Below, piece by piece: positions 7,870-16,905 of a stretch of 35,252 nucleotides of DNA. Origin of the DNA: Chloroflexota bacterium (GTDB lineage Bacteria; Chloroflexota; Anaerolineae; Anaerolineales; UBA11858); assembly GCA_016865865.1 (NCBI GenBank), contig VGOC01000027.1, forward strand, positions 1 through 35,252, written 5' to 3'. The number at the start of each line of letters is the position of its first letter. Position 1 is the stretch's first letter. The notes beneath the pieces were generated by a model. It did not search any database. It was given only the letters and a program-made list of their open reading frames with translations, and was not told the DNA's origin. The position numbers were made by a program, and so were the translations under genes.

Positions 7870-9399
7870 ATGAACCTAGTTTTGCATCCCCTTACCCTGG
7901 TGACTTTCTTCCCCCTGTTGGGCGTGCTGGTTTTACTGTTCTTTCAACCGGAACGCAAGAACGCCCAACGATGGACGGCGCTGATCACCTCCTTGATTAC
8001 CTTCGGCATCTCGCTGTGGCTGCTGGCAGATTTCGATGCCAAAAACCCAGATTTGCAGATGACCATCAACCTGCCCTGGATTCAGGTAGCCGGCTGGAAT
8101 ATCAGCTATGCCATGGGCGTGGACGGCCTGAGCATCCTGCTGGTGCTGCTGACCACCTTCCTGACGCCGATCTCTATTCTATCGACCTGGACGGCTGTCG
8201 AAGAGCGGGTCAAAGATTTCATGCTCTTCTTCCTGCTGTTGGAAGTGGGCATGACCGGTGTCTTCCTGGCCCAGGATCTGTTCCTGTTCTACATCTTCTG
8301 GGAATTTACCCTGGTGCCGATGTACTTCCTGATCGGCATTTGGGGCGGCCCCAACCGCATGTACGCGGCGATCAAGTTCTTCTTGTACACCATGGCCGGC
8401 TCACTGTTGATGCTGTTGGCCATCCTGTGGTTAGGCATCTACCAGAACACCTTCTCCGTGCCGGAACTGATCGCGAGGGGTGGCATTCCGGCAAATATTC
8501 AATTATGGCTCTTCCTGGCCTTTGCCGCCGCCTTCGCCATCAAAGTGCCCATGTGGCCGCTGCACTCGTGGCTCCCGGATGCGCACGTAGAAGCGCCTAC
8601 CGCCGGTTCGGTGATCCTGGCGGGCGTATTGCTGAAGATGGGCACCTACGGCTTCGTGCGGTTCAATATCCCGCTCTTCCCGGCCGCTGCGGTGAAAGCC
8701 GCCCCCTGGATGGCGCTGCTCGCCGTCATCGGCATCATCTACGGCGCGGCGGTCTCTTACGCACAGAAAGACATCAAGAAACTGGTCGCCTACTCCTCGG
8801 TCAGTCACCTGGGCTTCGTGATGCTGGGCCTGTTTGCCCTGAACCCCCAGGGCATCCAGGGCGGCATCTTGCAGATGATCAACCACGGCTTGAGCACAGG
8901 CGCATTGTTCCTCCTGGTGGGCATGATCTACGAACAAACCCATACCCGCGATTTCGACGTGTACGGCGGTCTGTGGAAATTGATGCCAGTCTACGGCACG
9001 TTGACCCTGATCGTAGCGCTGTCCTCGATGGGTCTGCCCGGCCTGAACGGCTTCGTCGGCGAGTTCACCATCCTGTTAGGCGCTTTCGGCTCCAAGGCCA
9101 TCGGCTCTCCCTGGTTCGCGGGATTATCCGCCATCGGCGTGATCCTGGCGGCGGTCTACATGCTGTACATGTTCCAGAAGATGTTCCTGGGACCGCAGGG
9201 TTCCGTCGTCGCAGAAGTGGAGAAACACGGCCACGGCATCAAAGACCTGAACTGGCGTGAGATCATTACCCTGGTGCCCATCCTGGTATTCATCTTCTGG
9301 ATCGGCCTGTATCCCAAGCCTTTCTTCGCCCTGATGGCGCCCGCCGTTGACAAGCTGGTGGCTGCGGTGCAGATGGCAGCAAATGTAGCAATGCATTAA
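7870..9399 (+). CDS. nuoM: NADH-quinone oxidoreductase subunit M
   Basis: FYIFWEFTLVPMYFLIGIWGG, KVPMWPLHSWLPDAHVEAPTAGSVILAGVLLKMGTYG; start M at 7870. Confidence 0.96.
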   Translation: MNLVLHPLTLVTFFPLLGVLVLLFFQPERKNAQRWTALITSLITFGISLWLLADFDAKNPDLQMTINLPWIQVAGWNISYAMGVDGLSILLVLLTTFLTPISILSTWTAVEERVKDFMLFFLLLEVGMTGVFLAQDLFLFYIFWEFTLVPMYFLIGIWGGPNRMYAAIKFFLYTMAGSLLMLLAILWLGIYQNTFSVPELIARGGIPANIQLWLFLAFAAAFAIKVPMWPLHSWLPDAHVEAPTAGSVILAGVLLKMGTYGFVRFNIPLFPAAAVKAAPWMALLAVIGIIYGAAVSYAQKDIKKLVAYSSVSHLGFVMLGLFALNPQGIQGGILQMINHGLSTGALFLLVGMIYEQTHTRDFDVYGGLWKLMPVYGTLTLIVALSSMGLPGLNGFVGEFTILLGAFGSKAIGSPWFAGLSAIGVILAAVYMLYMFQKMFLGPQGSVVAEVEKHGHGIKDLNWREIITLVPILVFIFWIGLYPKPFFALMAPAVDKLVAAVQMAANVAMH

Positions 9400-9406
9400 A
9401 ATACGG

Positions 9407-9691
9407 ATGAGAATTCGCTATTACCTCGATCCTGATACCGGCACACACCACATCCACAACCATCATGTTGATGAAAACGAAGTCGAGGATGTCCTCGATA
9501 ATCCGGGAGAAGACCGTCCCGGCCGTGAAGGGTCAAGAATAGCTATTGGCCAAACACGAGCTGGGCGCTACTTGCGAGTCATATATGTGTTAGATCCAGA
9601 ACCAGATAGTGTCTTTGTCATAACTGCCTATGAATTGCGAGGCAAACCATTGACGGCCTATCGGCGACGCAAAAGGCGAAGGAGTAAATAA
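9407..9691 (+). CDS. Small DUF4258/RelE-like putative toxin
   Basis: 94 aa; HHVDENEVEDVLDNP...GRYLRVIYVLDPEPDSVFVITAYELRGKPLTAYRRRKRRR resembles DUF4258-type toxins; TAATG overlap with next gene. Confidence 0.65.
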   Translation: MRIRYYLDPDTGTHHIHNHHVDENEVEDVLDNPGEDRPGREGSRIAIGQTRAGRYLRVIYVLDPEPDSVFVITAYELRGKPLTAYRRRKRRRSK

Positions 9692-9909
9692 TGAACAGAA
9701 AGAATAGGTTCCCCCCAGGATGGGACGAGGAAAGAGTCCGTCAGGTACTCCTGCACTATGAAGATCAAACAGAAGACGAGGCTTTAGCGGAAGATGAGGC
9801 AGCCTTCGAAGATAAAGATCAAACATATATCCAGATTCCCCGCAATTTGGTGCCTGCCGTTAGAGAATTAATCGCGAAACAACAAACCGCAATACCTCGA
9901 AGCGCATAA
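9691..9909 (+). CDS. Small acidic putative antitoxin
   Basis: 72 aa, acidic middle (EDQTEDEALAEDEAAFEDKDQ), FPPGWDEERVRQVLLHYE, IQIPRNLVPAVRELIAKQ; coupled to the upstream basic partner. Confidence 0.6.
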   Translation: MNRKNRFPPGWDEERVRQVLLHYEDQTEDEALAEDEAAFEDKDQTYIQIPRNLVPAVRELIAKQQTAIPRSA

Positions 9910-9929
9910 CAAACTGTACATGGATCCCT

Positions 9930-11372
9930 ATGACAACAACCGATTTCCTCTCCATCCTCCCAATAACCATCCTGGTCGCCTGGGCCAGCATGATTTTGCT
10001 GGTGGATGTCTTTAACCATAAGCAAAAGTGGCTCTCTCCCCTTCTAGCAGCCGTCGGCCTGGCGGTTGCCCTGAGTTTCTCCATCGCCCAATCAGGGAAC
10101 TCCTACGCGGGTTTCAACGGCATGGTGATCGTTGACGGATTCACCGCCTTCCTCGACGTGCTCTTCTGCGCCAGCGGCCTGGCGGGCATCGCCCTGGCCT
10201 ATGACTACAACAAACGCATGGGAATAGACCGCGGCGAATACTACGTTTTATTGATGTTCTCTATCAGTGGGATGATGCTGATGTCCGCAGCGGCTGACCT
10301 GATCGTGGTTTTCCTGGCCCTGGAGTTGCTCTCGATCCCGCTCTACGTTTTGGCCGGGTTCGCCCGCCCGAGGCTGGATTCTGAAGAGGCGGCTTTGAAA
10401 TATTTCCTGCTGGGCGCGTTCGCCGGCGGTTTCGTGGTCTATGGCGTGGCGCTGGCCTTTGGCGCTGCCGGCTCGACTGCCCTGGGCGCAATCTTCGCCG
10501 CTGTCAGCGCCGGGACTGCTGACATGACCCTGCTCGTGATCGGCGCGGGGTTGATCCTGGTAGGCTTTGGCTTCAAGGTCGCTGTGGTGCCTTTCCAAAT
10601 GTGGACTCCCGATGTTTACCAGGGCGCCCCCTCTGCTGTGACTGCGTTCATGGCTGTGGGCGCGAAGGCAGCCGGTTTCGCGGCTTTGCTGCGAGTGTTC
10701 ACAGCGGCCCTTCCCTCCCTTTACGACGAACTCGTCCCGGTGATGTGGGTGCTTGCCGCGCTGACGATGATCGTTGGGAATATTATTGCCATCGCCCAAA
10801 CCAATATCAAGCGGATGTTAGCGTATTCCAGCATTGCCCATGCCGGTTACATCTTCATGGCCCTGGTGGCATTCGGGCAGCAGGCCGTAGCCGCCGACGC
10901 GGTCGCTGCGGCGTTATTCTATCTGCTGGCCTACGCCGTGACCAATTTCGGCGCCTGGGGCGTAGTCATCGCTCTGGAGAAAGCCGAAGGGAAGGGCTTA
11001 CAATTGGATGATTACGCCGGACTGGGCCGCAAATATCCTGCCCTGGCTGCGGCCATGCTTGTCTTCATGCTTTCCTTTACCGGCGTGCCCCCAACGCTGG
11101 GATTCGTGGGTAAGTTCTTCCTCTTCCGCACCGTGCTGGAAGCCGGCTTCGTCTGGCTGGCGATCATCGGCGTGCTGACCTCGCTGATATCGGCCTCCTT
11201 CTACCTGCGCGTGTTAGTGATCATGTACATGCGCGACGGCGAGCCGGAAGTCAGCCGCCCGGTTCTGCTTAACCTGACCACTGGACTTACCGCCGTTGGC
11301 ACGGTCGTGTTGAGCATCGTCTCGGTGCCGCTATTCCGATGGGCCAGTCAGGCGGTGTTGAGGCTGTTTTAA
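9930..11372 (+). CDS. nuoN: NADH-quinone oxidoreductase subunit N
   Basis: GFGFKVAVVPFQMWTPDVYQGAPSAVTAFMAVGAKAAGFAALLRV, NIKRMLAYSSIAHAGYIFMALVAFG. Confidence 0.96.
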   Translation: MTTTDFLSILPITILVAWASMILLVDVFNHKQKWLSPLLAAVGLAVALSFSIAQSGNSYAGFNGMVIVDGFTAFLDVLFCASGLAGIALAYDYNKRMGIDRGEYYVLLMFSISGMMLMSAAADLIVVFLALELLSIPLYVLAGFARPRLDSEEAALKYFLLGAFAGGFVVYGVALAFGAAGSTALGAIFAAVSAGTADMTLLVIGAGLILVGFGFKVAVVPFQMWTPDVYQGAPSAVTAFMAVGAKAAGFAALLRVFTAALPSLYDELVPVMWVLAALTMIVGNIIAIAQTNIKRMLAYSSIAHAGYIFMALVAFGQQAVAADAVAAALFYLLAYAVTNFGAWGVVIALEKAEGKGLQLDDYAGLGRKYPALAAAMLVFMLSFTGVPPTLGFVGKFFLFRTVLEAGFVWLAIIGVLTSLISASFYLRVLVIMYMRDGEPEVSRPVLLNLTTGLTAVGTVVLSIVSVPLFRWASQAVLRLF

Positions 11373-12379
11373 CGCGGCTGAACGATCAATTTTAAACACC
11401 CCACTTCTGATGAACACATTTTTTCCAATAACTCCCGGTAAAACTGATAATTCTCATAAGGGATATACTCGCGCACACGGCCATCCAACAATGGGATATA
11501 GCCGCCCTGCTCTAGCAAGGGCGGCACAACACGCTCGACTTCCCTTCTGATGGCCTCTTTATCTCCGAGCAAAATATCCAGATCAATTCCGGCTATCAAA
11601 CCCAGATCACCGCCAAACTCTCGGCGGATATCCAGATAATCCATAGCGTTGGGTTCTACTTCGCAGGCCCAAAGACAATTGATTCCGTATTCGACCGCGC
11701 CTGGCAAGATGACACGGGTATTGGCGTACGTGCGCAAAATGAGAGTCTCTATGTCATGCTTTGCAATGACTGCCATCAGCGGCTTCAAACTCTCGAGCAC
11801 AAATTCCTGGTGCATCTTAGGCGAGACCAGGGAACCGTCATTGCCGCCAATCGGTTCACTGAAAACCACCGCATCCACGGTCACATCCTGCAAGATGCGG
11901 TCGGTCAGCCTGGCAGCAAATTCGCCGTGCATATTCATCAACGCTTTCACGAAATCGGGCGCGTCGGTGAGCAGAACCATGACTTCTTCGAAACGATCCC
12001 ATCCCCCAACGCCCAGGGTCAGGAACAGGCCCTCGTGGACGCGCAACAAGAGAGGGTAATCACGCTCCTGAAAAGCCCGCAGGCGTTTCGACCATTTTTC
12101 GGGGAGGCGAACAGGGTCGTCGGAATCCAAACTGGCGCGCAATCGGTCCAGTTCAGCCATCGTCGTAGGCCATCTGTCCAATTCGGGGTGGGGGTCTAAA
12201 TCGAGGAGAATCTCCTCACGCCGGTCATAGGCAAATTTCCGGGCAAGGTCTTTTTCGGTTCTCAGCCCGTACTGCTTCCACACCTCGAACACCTCTGACC
12301 GGATTCCCTCCCCGAAAAGCGGCGGCCGGTCAGGAGTTCCATGACGCATGATTTCGAGAAATCGTTGCCGGCTGTTCAT
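11369..12379 (-). CDS. Uroporphyrinogen decarboxylase (URO-D) family protein
   Basis: MNSRQRFLEIMRHGTPDRPPLFGEG...VVFSEPIGGNDGSLVSPKMHQEFV...LIAGIDLDILLGDKEAIRREVE. Confidence 0.8.
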   Translation of the reverse strand: MNSRQRFLEIMRHGTPDRPPLFGEGIRSEVFEVWKQYGLRTEKDLARKFAYDRREEILLDLDPHPELDRWPTTMAELDRLRASLDSDDPVRLPEKWSKRLRAFQERDYPLLLRVHEGLFLTLGVGGWDRFEEVMVLLTDAPDFVKALMNMHGEFAARLTDRILQDVTVDAVVFSEPIGGNDGSLVSPKMHQEFVLESLKPLMAVIAKHDIETLILRTYANTRVILPGAVEYGINCLWACEVEPNAMDYLDIRREFGGDLGLIAGIDLDILLGDKEAIRREVERVVPPLLEQGGYIPLLDGRVREYIPYENYQFYRELLEKMCSSEVGCLKLIVQPR

Positions 12380-12463
12380 TGTTCGATCACCTGAACCTAT
12401 TCCTAAAGGAGGCGTGATTTTTTCCATACAAGTGTATGTCCCAATTAAGATGAGTTGATCTCC

Positions 12464-13000
12464 TTACTCACCCATGAGTTTAGTACGAACCGTCCGAAAA
12501 TCTTCAAGTTTTCCCTCAACTATTGACCATCTTTCTATTTCTTCGAAATCTATATCATTCTCTTGAGCAACAAGGATTGCCTGAGCGAGACATTGCTGAT
12601 CACCCCAATAAAAGTAAGCAAGCAACCTATCTTTGACACAATCAGTCGGAGAAATGAGTTTTAGTATTCCCGTCGAGAATTCTATTTCATTTATCGAATC
12701 TACCGGCTCTTGCCCTACCGAAAGCGGCCCCGGGGGAAACTCAATAAAAAATTGAGTATCGGGATGAATAAAATGGCGCCCCTTTTCTTGAAATTCAATT
12801 TCACTCATCGCTTCCTGGATTATAAGTCTCCTAACAAAATAGACGTTCACCAAATCAATATCCAATGAAACATATTTCCCGCTGCTATAGATCGAAACAG
12901 ATGCCCCGCCTGATAGAATTGCTTCGATTCCTCTTTCTCTAAGATGGGTTTGAACAAAGGCGGCAAGTTCACCTTGCGTCATTTCCGCAATAGATTTCAT
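12464..13000 (-). CDS. Nucleotidyltransferase-fold protein (DUF6036/AbiEii-like)
   Basis: GIEAILSGGASVSIYSSGKYVSLDIDLV (GG..xDxD-like motif), ISPTDCVKDRLLAYFYW. Confidence 0.6.
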   Translation of the reverse strand: MKSIAEMTQGELAAFVQTHLRERGIEAILSGGASVSIYSSGKYVSLDIDLVNVYFVRRLIIQEAMSEIEFQEKGRHFIHPDTQFFIEFPPGPLSVGQEPVDSINEIEFSTGILKLISPTDCVKDRLLAYFYWGDQQCLAQAILVAQENDIDFEEIERWSIVEGKLEDFRTVRTKLMGE

Positions 13001-13326
13001 TATGGCTTTTCGCTGCGCATAGGCCTACGCCGATTCATGATGAGACGCTCTTGAACTTCTTCAGGATAGAATGAGAGTGCCTTTTCAAGCAAACTTTTCA
13101 GTTCACTCAAGAAAGCGTAACGCGGGTTGAACATGAATAGTCGTGTTCGTCCGGCTTTTCGGCAGATTAATACACCGCCAAGCTCCAGTTTTTCCAATTG
13201 CTTTTGAATGGGATCAAGATTAGTATCGAAAAATCGTGCAATCTCTCTCGCGTAACCTTCATCACGCGCAAAAATATAAATCAAAACGCGCTCTGCACTT
13301 ACAGACCCGAGAAGTGGCTCTAACAT
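13000..13326 (-). CDS. Winged-HTH transcriptional regulator paired with nucleotidyltransferase
   Basis: YAREIARFFDTNLDPIQKQLEKLELGGVLICRKAGRTRLFMFNPRYAFLSELKSLL; stop/start overlap TAATG with the 12464-13000 gene. Confidence 0.65.
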   Translation of the reverse strand: MLEPLLGSVSAERVLIYIFARDEGYAREIARFFDTNLDPIQKQLEKLELGGVLICRKAGRTRLFMFNPRYAFLSELKSLLEKALSFYPEEVQERLIMNRRRPMRSEKP

Positions 13327-13350
13327 AATTGCCTATGATGAAAGTAATAG

Positions 13351-13386
13351 ACCTACACAAAAGGTCATACAACCTAAATCATAGGT
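13351..13386. promoter_or_regulatory. Two 15-bp operator-like inverted repeats in the promoter of the HTH/nucleotidyltransferase pair
   Basis: ACCTACACAAAAGGT (13351-13365) and ACCTAAATCATAGGT (13372-13386), 21 bp centre to centre; minus strand reads TATAATG directly upstream of the second site. Confidence 0.55.
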
Positions 13387-13403
13387 CATTATAATACGGA
13401 ATC

Positions 13404-14354
13404 TTAGTTTCCACCAATACATTCTCCATACAACTTGCGGTGCACTACGCTCAACGCCCGCACCTGTTCCACCGCCCGGTAAGAAGACCGCACCAAAGGC
13501 GCACTCTCCACCCATCGAAAGCCGACGCCCAGGCCAAATTCTTTCAGCTCGGCGAACTCCTCCGGCGTGTAATAACGCTCGATGGGCAGGTGCCTGCGGC
13601 TGGGCTGCAAATACTGGCCGATGGTGAGAATATCCACCCCCCAGGCGCGTAGATCGCGCATCGTGGCTTTGACTTCATCCAGCGTCTCCCCCAAACCCAC
13701 CATCAGGCCGGACTTGGTTAGCACCTCGGGATCGAGCTGCTTCGCATGGCGTAACGTGGCTTCAGCCCAGGCGTAATGATCCTGCGGCTGCACAACCCCG
13801 AACAAACGAGGCGTGGTCTCCACGTTGTGGTTGAGGATTTCAGGTCGGGCCTCCATGACGATGCGAAGCGCCTCGAGACTGCCTTTGAAATCGGGGATCA
13901 ACACCTCGATGGAGCAACCTGGCAGCAACTGGCGAATGCGCCGGATGACCATGGCGAAGATCGGCGCGCCGCCATCCCGGCGATCGTCTCGGTTGACGCT
14001 GGTGATCACGGCGTGTTTGAGCTTCATGTCAGCCACAGCCTGGGCGACGCGCTCCGGCTCATCCCAATCCAAAAACGAAGGCTTGCCATGCCTGACGTCG
14101 CAGAAACCGCAAGCGCGCGTGCAGACATCCCCCAACATCAAGAACGTGGCCGTGCCCGCCCCCCAGCATTCCCCCAAATTCGGGCACATGGCTTCCTCGC
14201 AGACGGTGTGCAAAGCCTTAGCCCGCATCAATTGCCCCACTTCTCGAACCATCTTCCCCGACGGGGCGCGCACCCTGATCCATGGCGGTCGTCGCCTGGG
14301 CGTGGTATCAGTCTCCTCGAGTTTTACACGATCACGGGTAGAAGTAACCGGCAT
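13404..14354 (-). CDS. lipA: Lipoyl synthase
   Basis: [36 protein letters not shown] (radical SAM CxxxCxxC), [26 protein letters not shown]. Confidence 0.97.
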   Translation of the reverse strand: MPVTSTRDRVKLEETDTTPRRRPPWIRVRAPSGKMVREVGQLMRAKALHTVCEEAMCPNLGECWGAGTATFLMLGDVCTRACGFCDVRHGKPSFLDWDEPERVAQAVADMKLKHAVITSVNRDDRRDGGAPIFAMVIRRIRQLLPGCSIEVLIPDFKGSLEALRIVMEARPEILNHNVETTPRLFGVVQPQDHYAWAEATLRHAKQLDPEVLTKSGLMVGLGETLDEVKATMRDLRAWGVDILTIGQYLQPSRRHLPIERYYTPEEFAELKEFGLGVGFRWVESAPLVRSSYRAVEQVRALSVVHRKLYGECIGGN

Positions 14355-14381
14355 GATGTCTCCTCGTGTCCTTCGTGGACT

Positions 14382-15731
14382 CTATTTATTAGAATCGCTC
14401 CCCCCCTGGATTTCCTGAACCCTGAGGCGAATCCCGCTCACGGACAGGACTTCCACGCGGGACCCTGGGGTGATCGGCGCGCCCTGGGCGGATTCTGCGC
14501 TCCAAAGCTCGCCCCCTACTTGCACAGAACCAGACCCGAAGGGAGGAATCTCCTCCCTGACTACGCCCACGCGTCCAACCAGGGCCTCGCGTCCCGTCCG
14601 CACAGGAGTCCTCTGGGCGCGCACAGCGAAGGTCAAAGCGATCGCGAACATCCCTCCGGTGATCAAGGAACTGACAATCACCAGGGGCACCGAAACTCGC
14701 TGAAACTCTGGCGTGGCCGGGGAATTGAACAACACCAATGCCCCGACAATCAGAGAACCAACCCCCGCGGCAGTGAGCGCGCCATGAGTTGGAGCCTTGA
14801 TATCCAAAACGAAGAGTGCAAATGCCGTGGCTAAAAAGATCAACCCAAACCAGTTGACCGGCAGAACCCCCAGCCCGTAGGCCGCCAGCGAGAGACACAC
14901 CACCCCGATGAACCCTGCCACCCAACCGCCAGGATGAGAAAGTTCGATCAAAATGGCCTGCACCCCGATCGTGAGCAAGATGAAAACGATATTGGGGTTG
15001 GTCAAAACGAAGAGCAACTGCTCGATCAAATTTAGCTCCAACCTGGAGACCTCGGCGTTAGCGGTGTGCAGGATACGCTCTCCTTCCAGGGTCTCGACTT
15101 TGTATCCATCCAGTTGGCTGAGCAGGTCATGGACATCGTTGGCAATAAAATCTACGAAGCCTGCTTCGACAGCCTCCCTTGCCGAAATCGCCTTGGCTTC
15201 TTCGATGGTCGCTTCCGCCAGGGCGACCACTTCAGGCCCGCGCCGCTCCGCCAGAGAGCGCACCTGCGCCTTGAGAATCTCTTTGACCTTGGCCTCCATG
15301 GTTTCGCCGATATCCTCCCCCTGCGCGCCCACCGGACTGGCCGCTCCAATAGCTGTTTCCGGGGCCATGGCGGCCACGTGCCCGGCCAGGGTGATCACCG
15401 TGCCAGCGCTGCCGGCAATTGCGCCACGCGGAGCCACAAAGATCACCACGGGGATTGTGCTGCCGCGGATGATCTCGACAATATCTGTCATCGTCTCCAC
15501 ACCGCCGCCGGGCGTGTTGAGTTGAAAGATCAGCACTTCCGCGCCGCGCTGTTCGGCCAAACGGATGCCGCGCGCCAGGTATTCGCCCATCGTCGGCGTG
15601 ACGGCGCCATCGGCTGTGAGCACCATCGCCAGGGGGATTTCCTCCTGAGCATTAATGATGGGCACAACAATCAATCCAATCAGGACAATGGCCGGTGTAA
15701 CAATGCTTATAAGTTTCCGTAATCTACTCAT
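14382..15731 (-). CDS. NfeD-like membrane serine protease (ClpP-class)
   Basis: ILTADGAVTPTMGEYLARGIRLAEQRGAEVLIFQLNTPGGGVETMTDIVEIIRGSTIPVVIFVAPRGAIAGSAGT, C-terminal NfeD OB-fold. Confidence 0.88.
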   Translation of the reverse strand: MSRLRKLISIVTPAIVLIGLIVVPIINAQEEIPLAMVLTADGAVTPTMGEYLARGIRLAEQRGAEVLIFQLNTPGGGVETMTDIVEIIRGSTIPVVIFVAPRGAIAGSAGTVITLAGHVAAMAPETAIGAASPVGAQGEDIGETMEAKVKEILKAQVRSLAERRGPEVVALAEATIEEAKAISAREAVEAGFVDFIANDVHDLLSQLDGYKVETLEGERILHTANAEVSRLELNLIEQLLFVLTNPNIVFILLTIGVQAILIELSHPGGWVAGFIGVVCLSLAAYGLGVLPVNWFGLIFLATAFALFVLDIKAPTHGALTAAGVGSLIVGALVLFNSPATPEFQRVSVPLVIVSSLITGGMFAIALTFAVRAQRTPVRTGREALVGRVGVVREEIPPFGSGSVQVGGELWSAESAQGAPITPGSRVEVLSVSGIRLRVQEIQGGSDSNK

Positions 15732-15775
15732 TGTTCACTCACCACTTTCTCTAAGCAATGCCGCACCGCTACCTC

Positions 15776-16642
15776 TTACCTCATCTGCTTTCGCAAGCCC
15801 ACATCACTACGGATCAGCATCAACCCAACATAAGCCGATGGCGCTTGACTAACCAGGATCAAAGAAAAGAATATCATATACACCAATCTGATCGCCGGCA
15901 GCTCCTCTGCATACTTCTTCCGCGTCTCCTCAATAGAAGATTGCACATCCGATAAGCTCTCAGCCAGTTCCTCGATCTGCGGTTCGAGATCCTCGACCTG
16001 CTGATTGACTAAATAAAGATCCTCTGCCAAAACTGAGAGATCATCGCGCAGGGTCAACAAATCTATGCTGGTGGTGTTCAAGTCATTCTCCATCCCGCGC
16101 AAATCTTCGGGAATATCTTCCAGGTTGCTGTTCAGGTTTTCCAGAGCCTGATCCAAAGGTACTTCAGGGGTGTAGTCCACCCCCAGGCCGATTTTGAACG
16201 CTTCACCAAACGGGTTAGGGATCGTAAACTGAAATCCCGACAAGAAGGTCAAGGTGTCATCCACGGCGGCGGCTGTCTCGATCAGGCCGGGCATGGAGGC
16301 CTGCACTCCCTCCAGCGCCTCTGGCACATCCTGGGTGATGACCTGAGAGGCCTCTGCGATCAATGGACGTGTATCCGTGAGGGTGAAAGTAATACCCACG
16401 ATCGCCTCGCGCACCGTACCCAGTGACTCTTCCACAGAGGAGAGAGCTTCACCGGTTTCGTCCAGTAGACCATAGGCATTGCTCAAGTTCTCTTCGAACA
16501 CAGTCAGATTGCGATCCAGGAAATCTTGTGAACAGTGGATGACTCGATCTCCATAGTACAGGCCTGTGATGCTCAAAGCAGCCCAAATCAAGCAAATCAA
16601 AAGCCTGAGGATGCCCATGATTCGTGAAAGATGATTGTGCAT
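15776..16642 (-). CDS. Conserved hypothetical membrane protein with long coiled coil
   Basis: TM segments at both ends; heptad-rich centre. Confidence 0.7.
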   Translation of the reverse strand: MHNHLSRIMGILRLLICLIWAALSITGLYYGDRVIHCSQDFLDRNLTVFEENLSNAYGLLDETGEALSSVEESLGTVREAIVGITFTLTDTRPLIAEASQVITQDVPEALEGVQASMPGLIETAAAVDDTLTFLSGFQFTIPNPFGEAFKIGLGVDYTPEVPLDQALENLNSNLEDIPEDLRGMENDLNTTSIDLLTLRDDLSVLAEDLYLVNQQVEDLEPQIEELAESLSDVQSSIEETRKKYAEELPAIRLVYMIFFSLILVSQAPSAYVGLMLIRSDVGLRKQMR

Positions 16643-16693
16643 ACAGATACTTTACAACAAAGCGCCCCTTTATGCAACCCATTCGAGCAATGC

Positions 16694-16722
16694 TTGACCC
16701 AAAACGCGCCTCACGGTAAAAT
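16694..16722 (+). promoter_or_regulatory. Sigma70-like promoter upstream of the tRNA pair
   Basis: TTGACC (16694-16699), 17-nt spacer, TAAAAT (16717-16722). Confidence 0.6.
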
Positions 16723-16752
16723 CACTCCGCTTCGTCAGAATGCCGAGTACAT

Positions 16753-16824
16753 GCGGGCGTGGCCAAGTGGTAAGGCATCAGCCTTCCAAGCTGATATTCG
16801 CCGGTTCGAATCCGGTCGCCCGCT
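16753..16824 (+). tRNA. tRNA-Gly (anticodon TCC)
   Basis: Acceptor GCGGGCG/CGCCCGC, anticodon arm TCAGC-CTTCCAA-GCTGA, T-arm GCCGG-TTCGAAT-CCGGT; no encoded CCA. Confidence 0.93.
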
Positions 16825-16827
16825 CTC

Positions 16828-16900
16828 GGGCCCATAGCTCAGTGGTCAGAGCGAGCGGCTCATAACCGCCAGGTCGCTGGTTCGATCCCAGCTGGGCCCA
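16828..16900 (+). tRNA. tRNA with CAT anticodon (Met, or Ile2)
   Basis: Acceptor GGGCCCA/TGGGCCC, loop CTCATAA with CAT at 16861-16863, T-arm GCTGG-TTCGATC-CCAGC. Confidence 0.9.
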
Positions 16901-16905
16901 CTGTT

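Noticed and set aside
7971-9260. 429-aa plus-strand ORF overlapping nuoM in another frame
   Set aside because: Arg/His/Pro-rich out-of-frame translation of nuoM; nuoM itself has clear family motifs.
13776-14834. 352-aa plus-strand ORF opposite lipA and NfeD
   Set aside because: Antisense to two well-supported genes; no recognisable domain.
16631-16837. 68-aa ORF MIVHTDTLQQSAPL...
   Set aside because: Runs through the tRNA promoter and tRNA-Gly; spurious.
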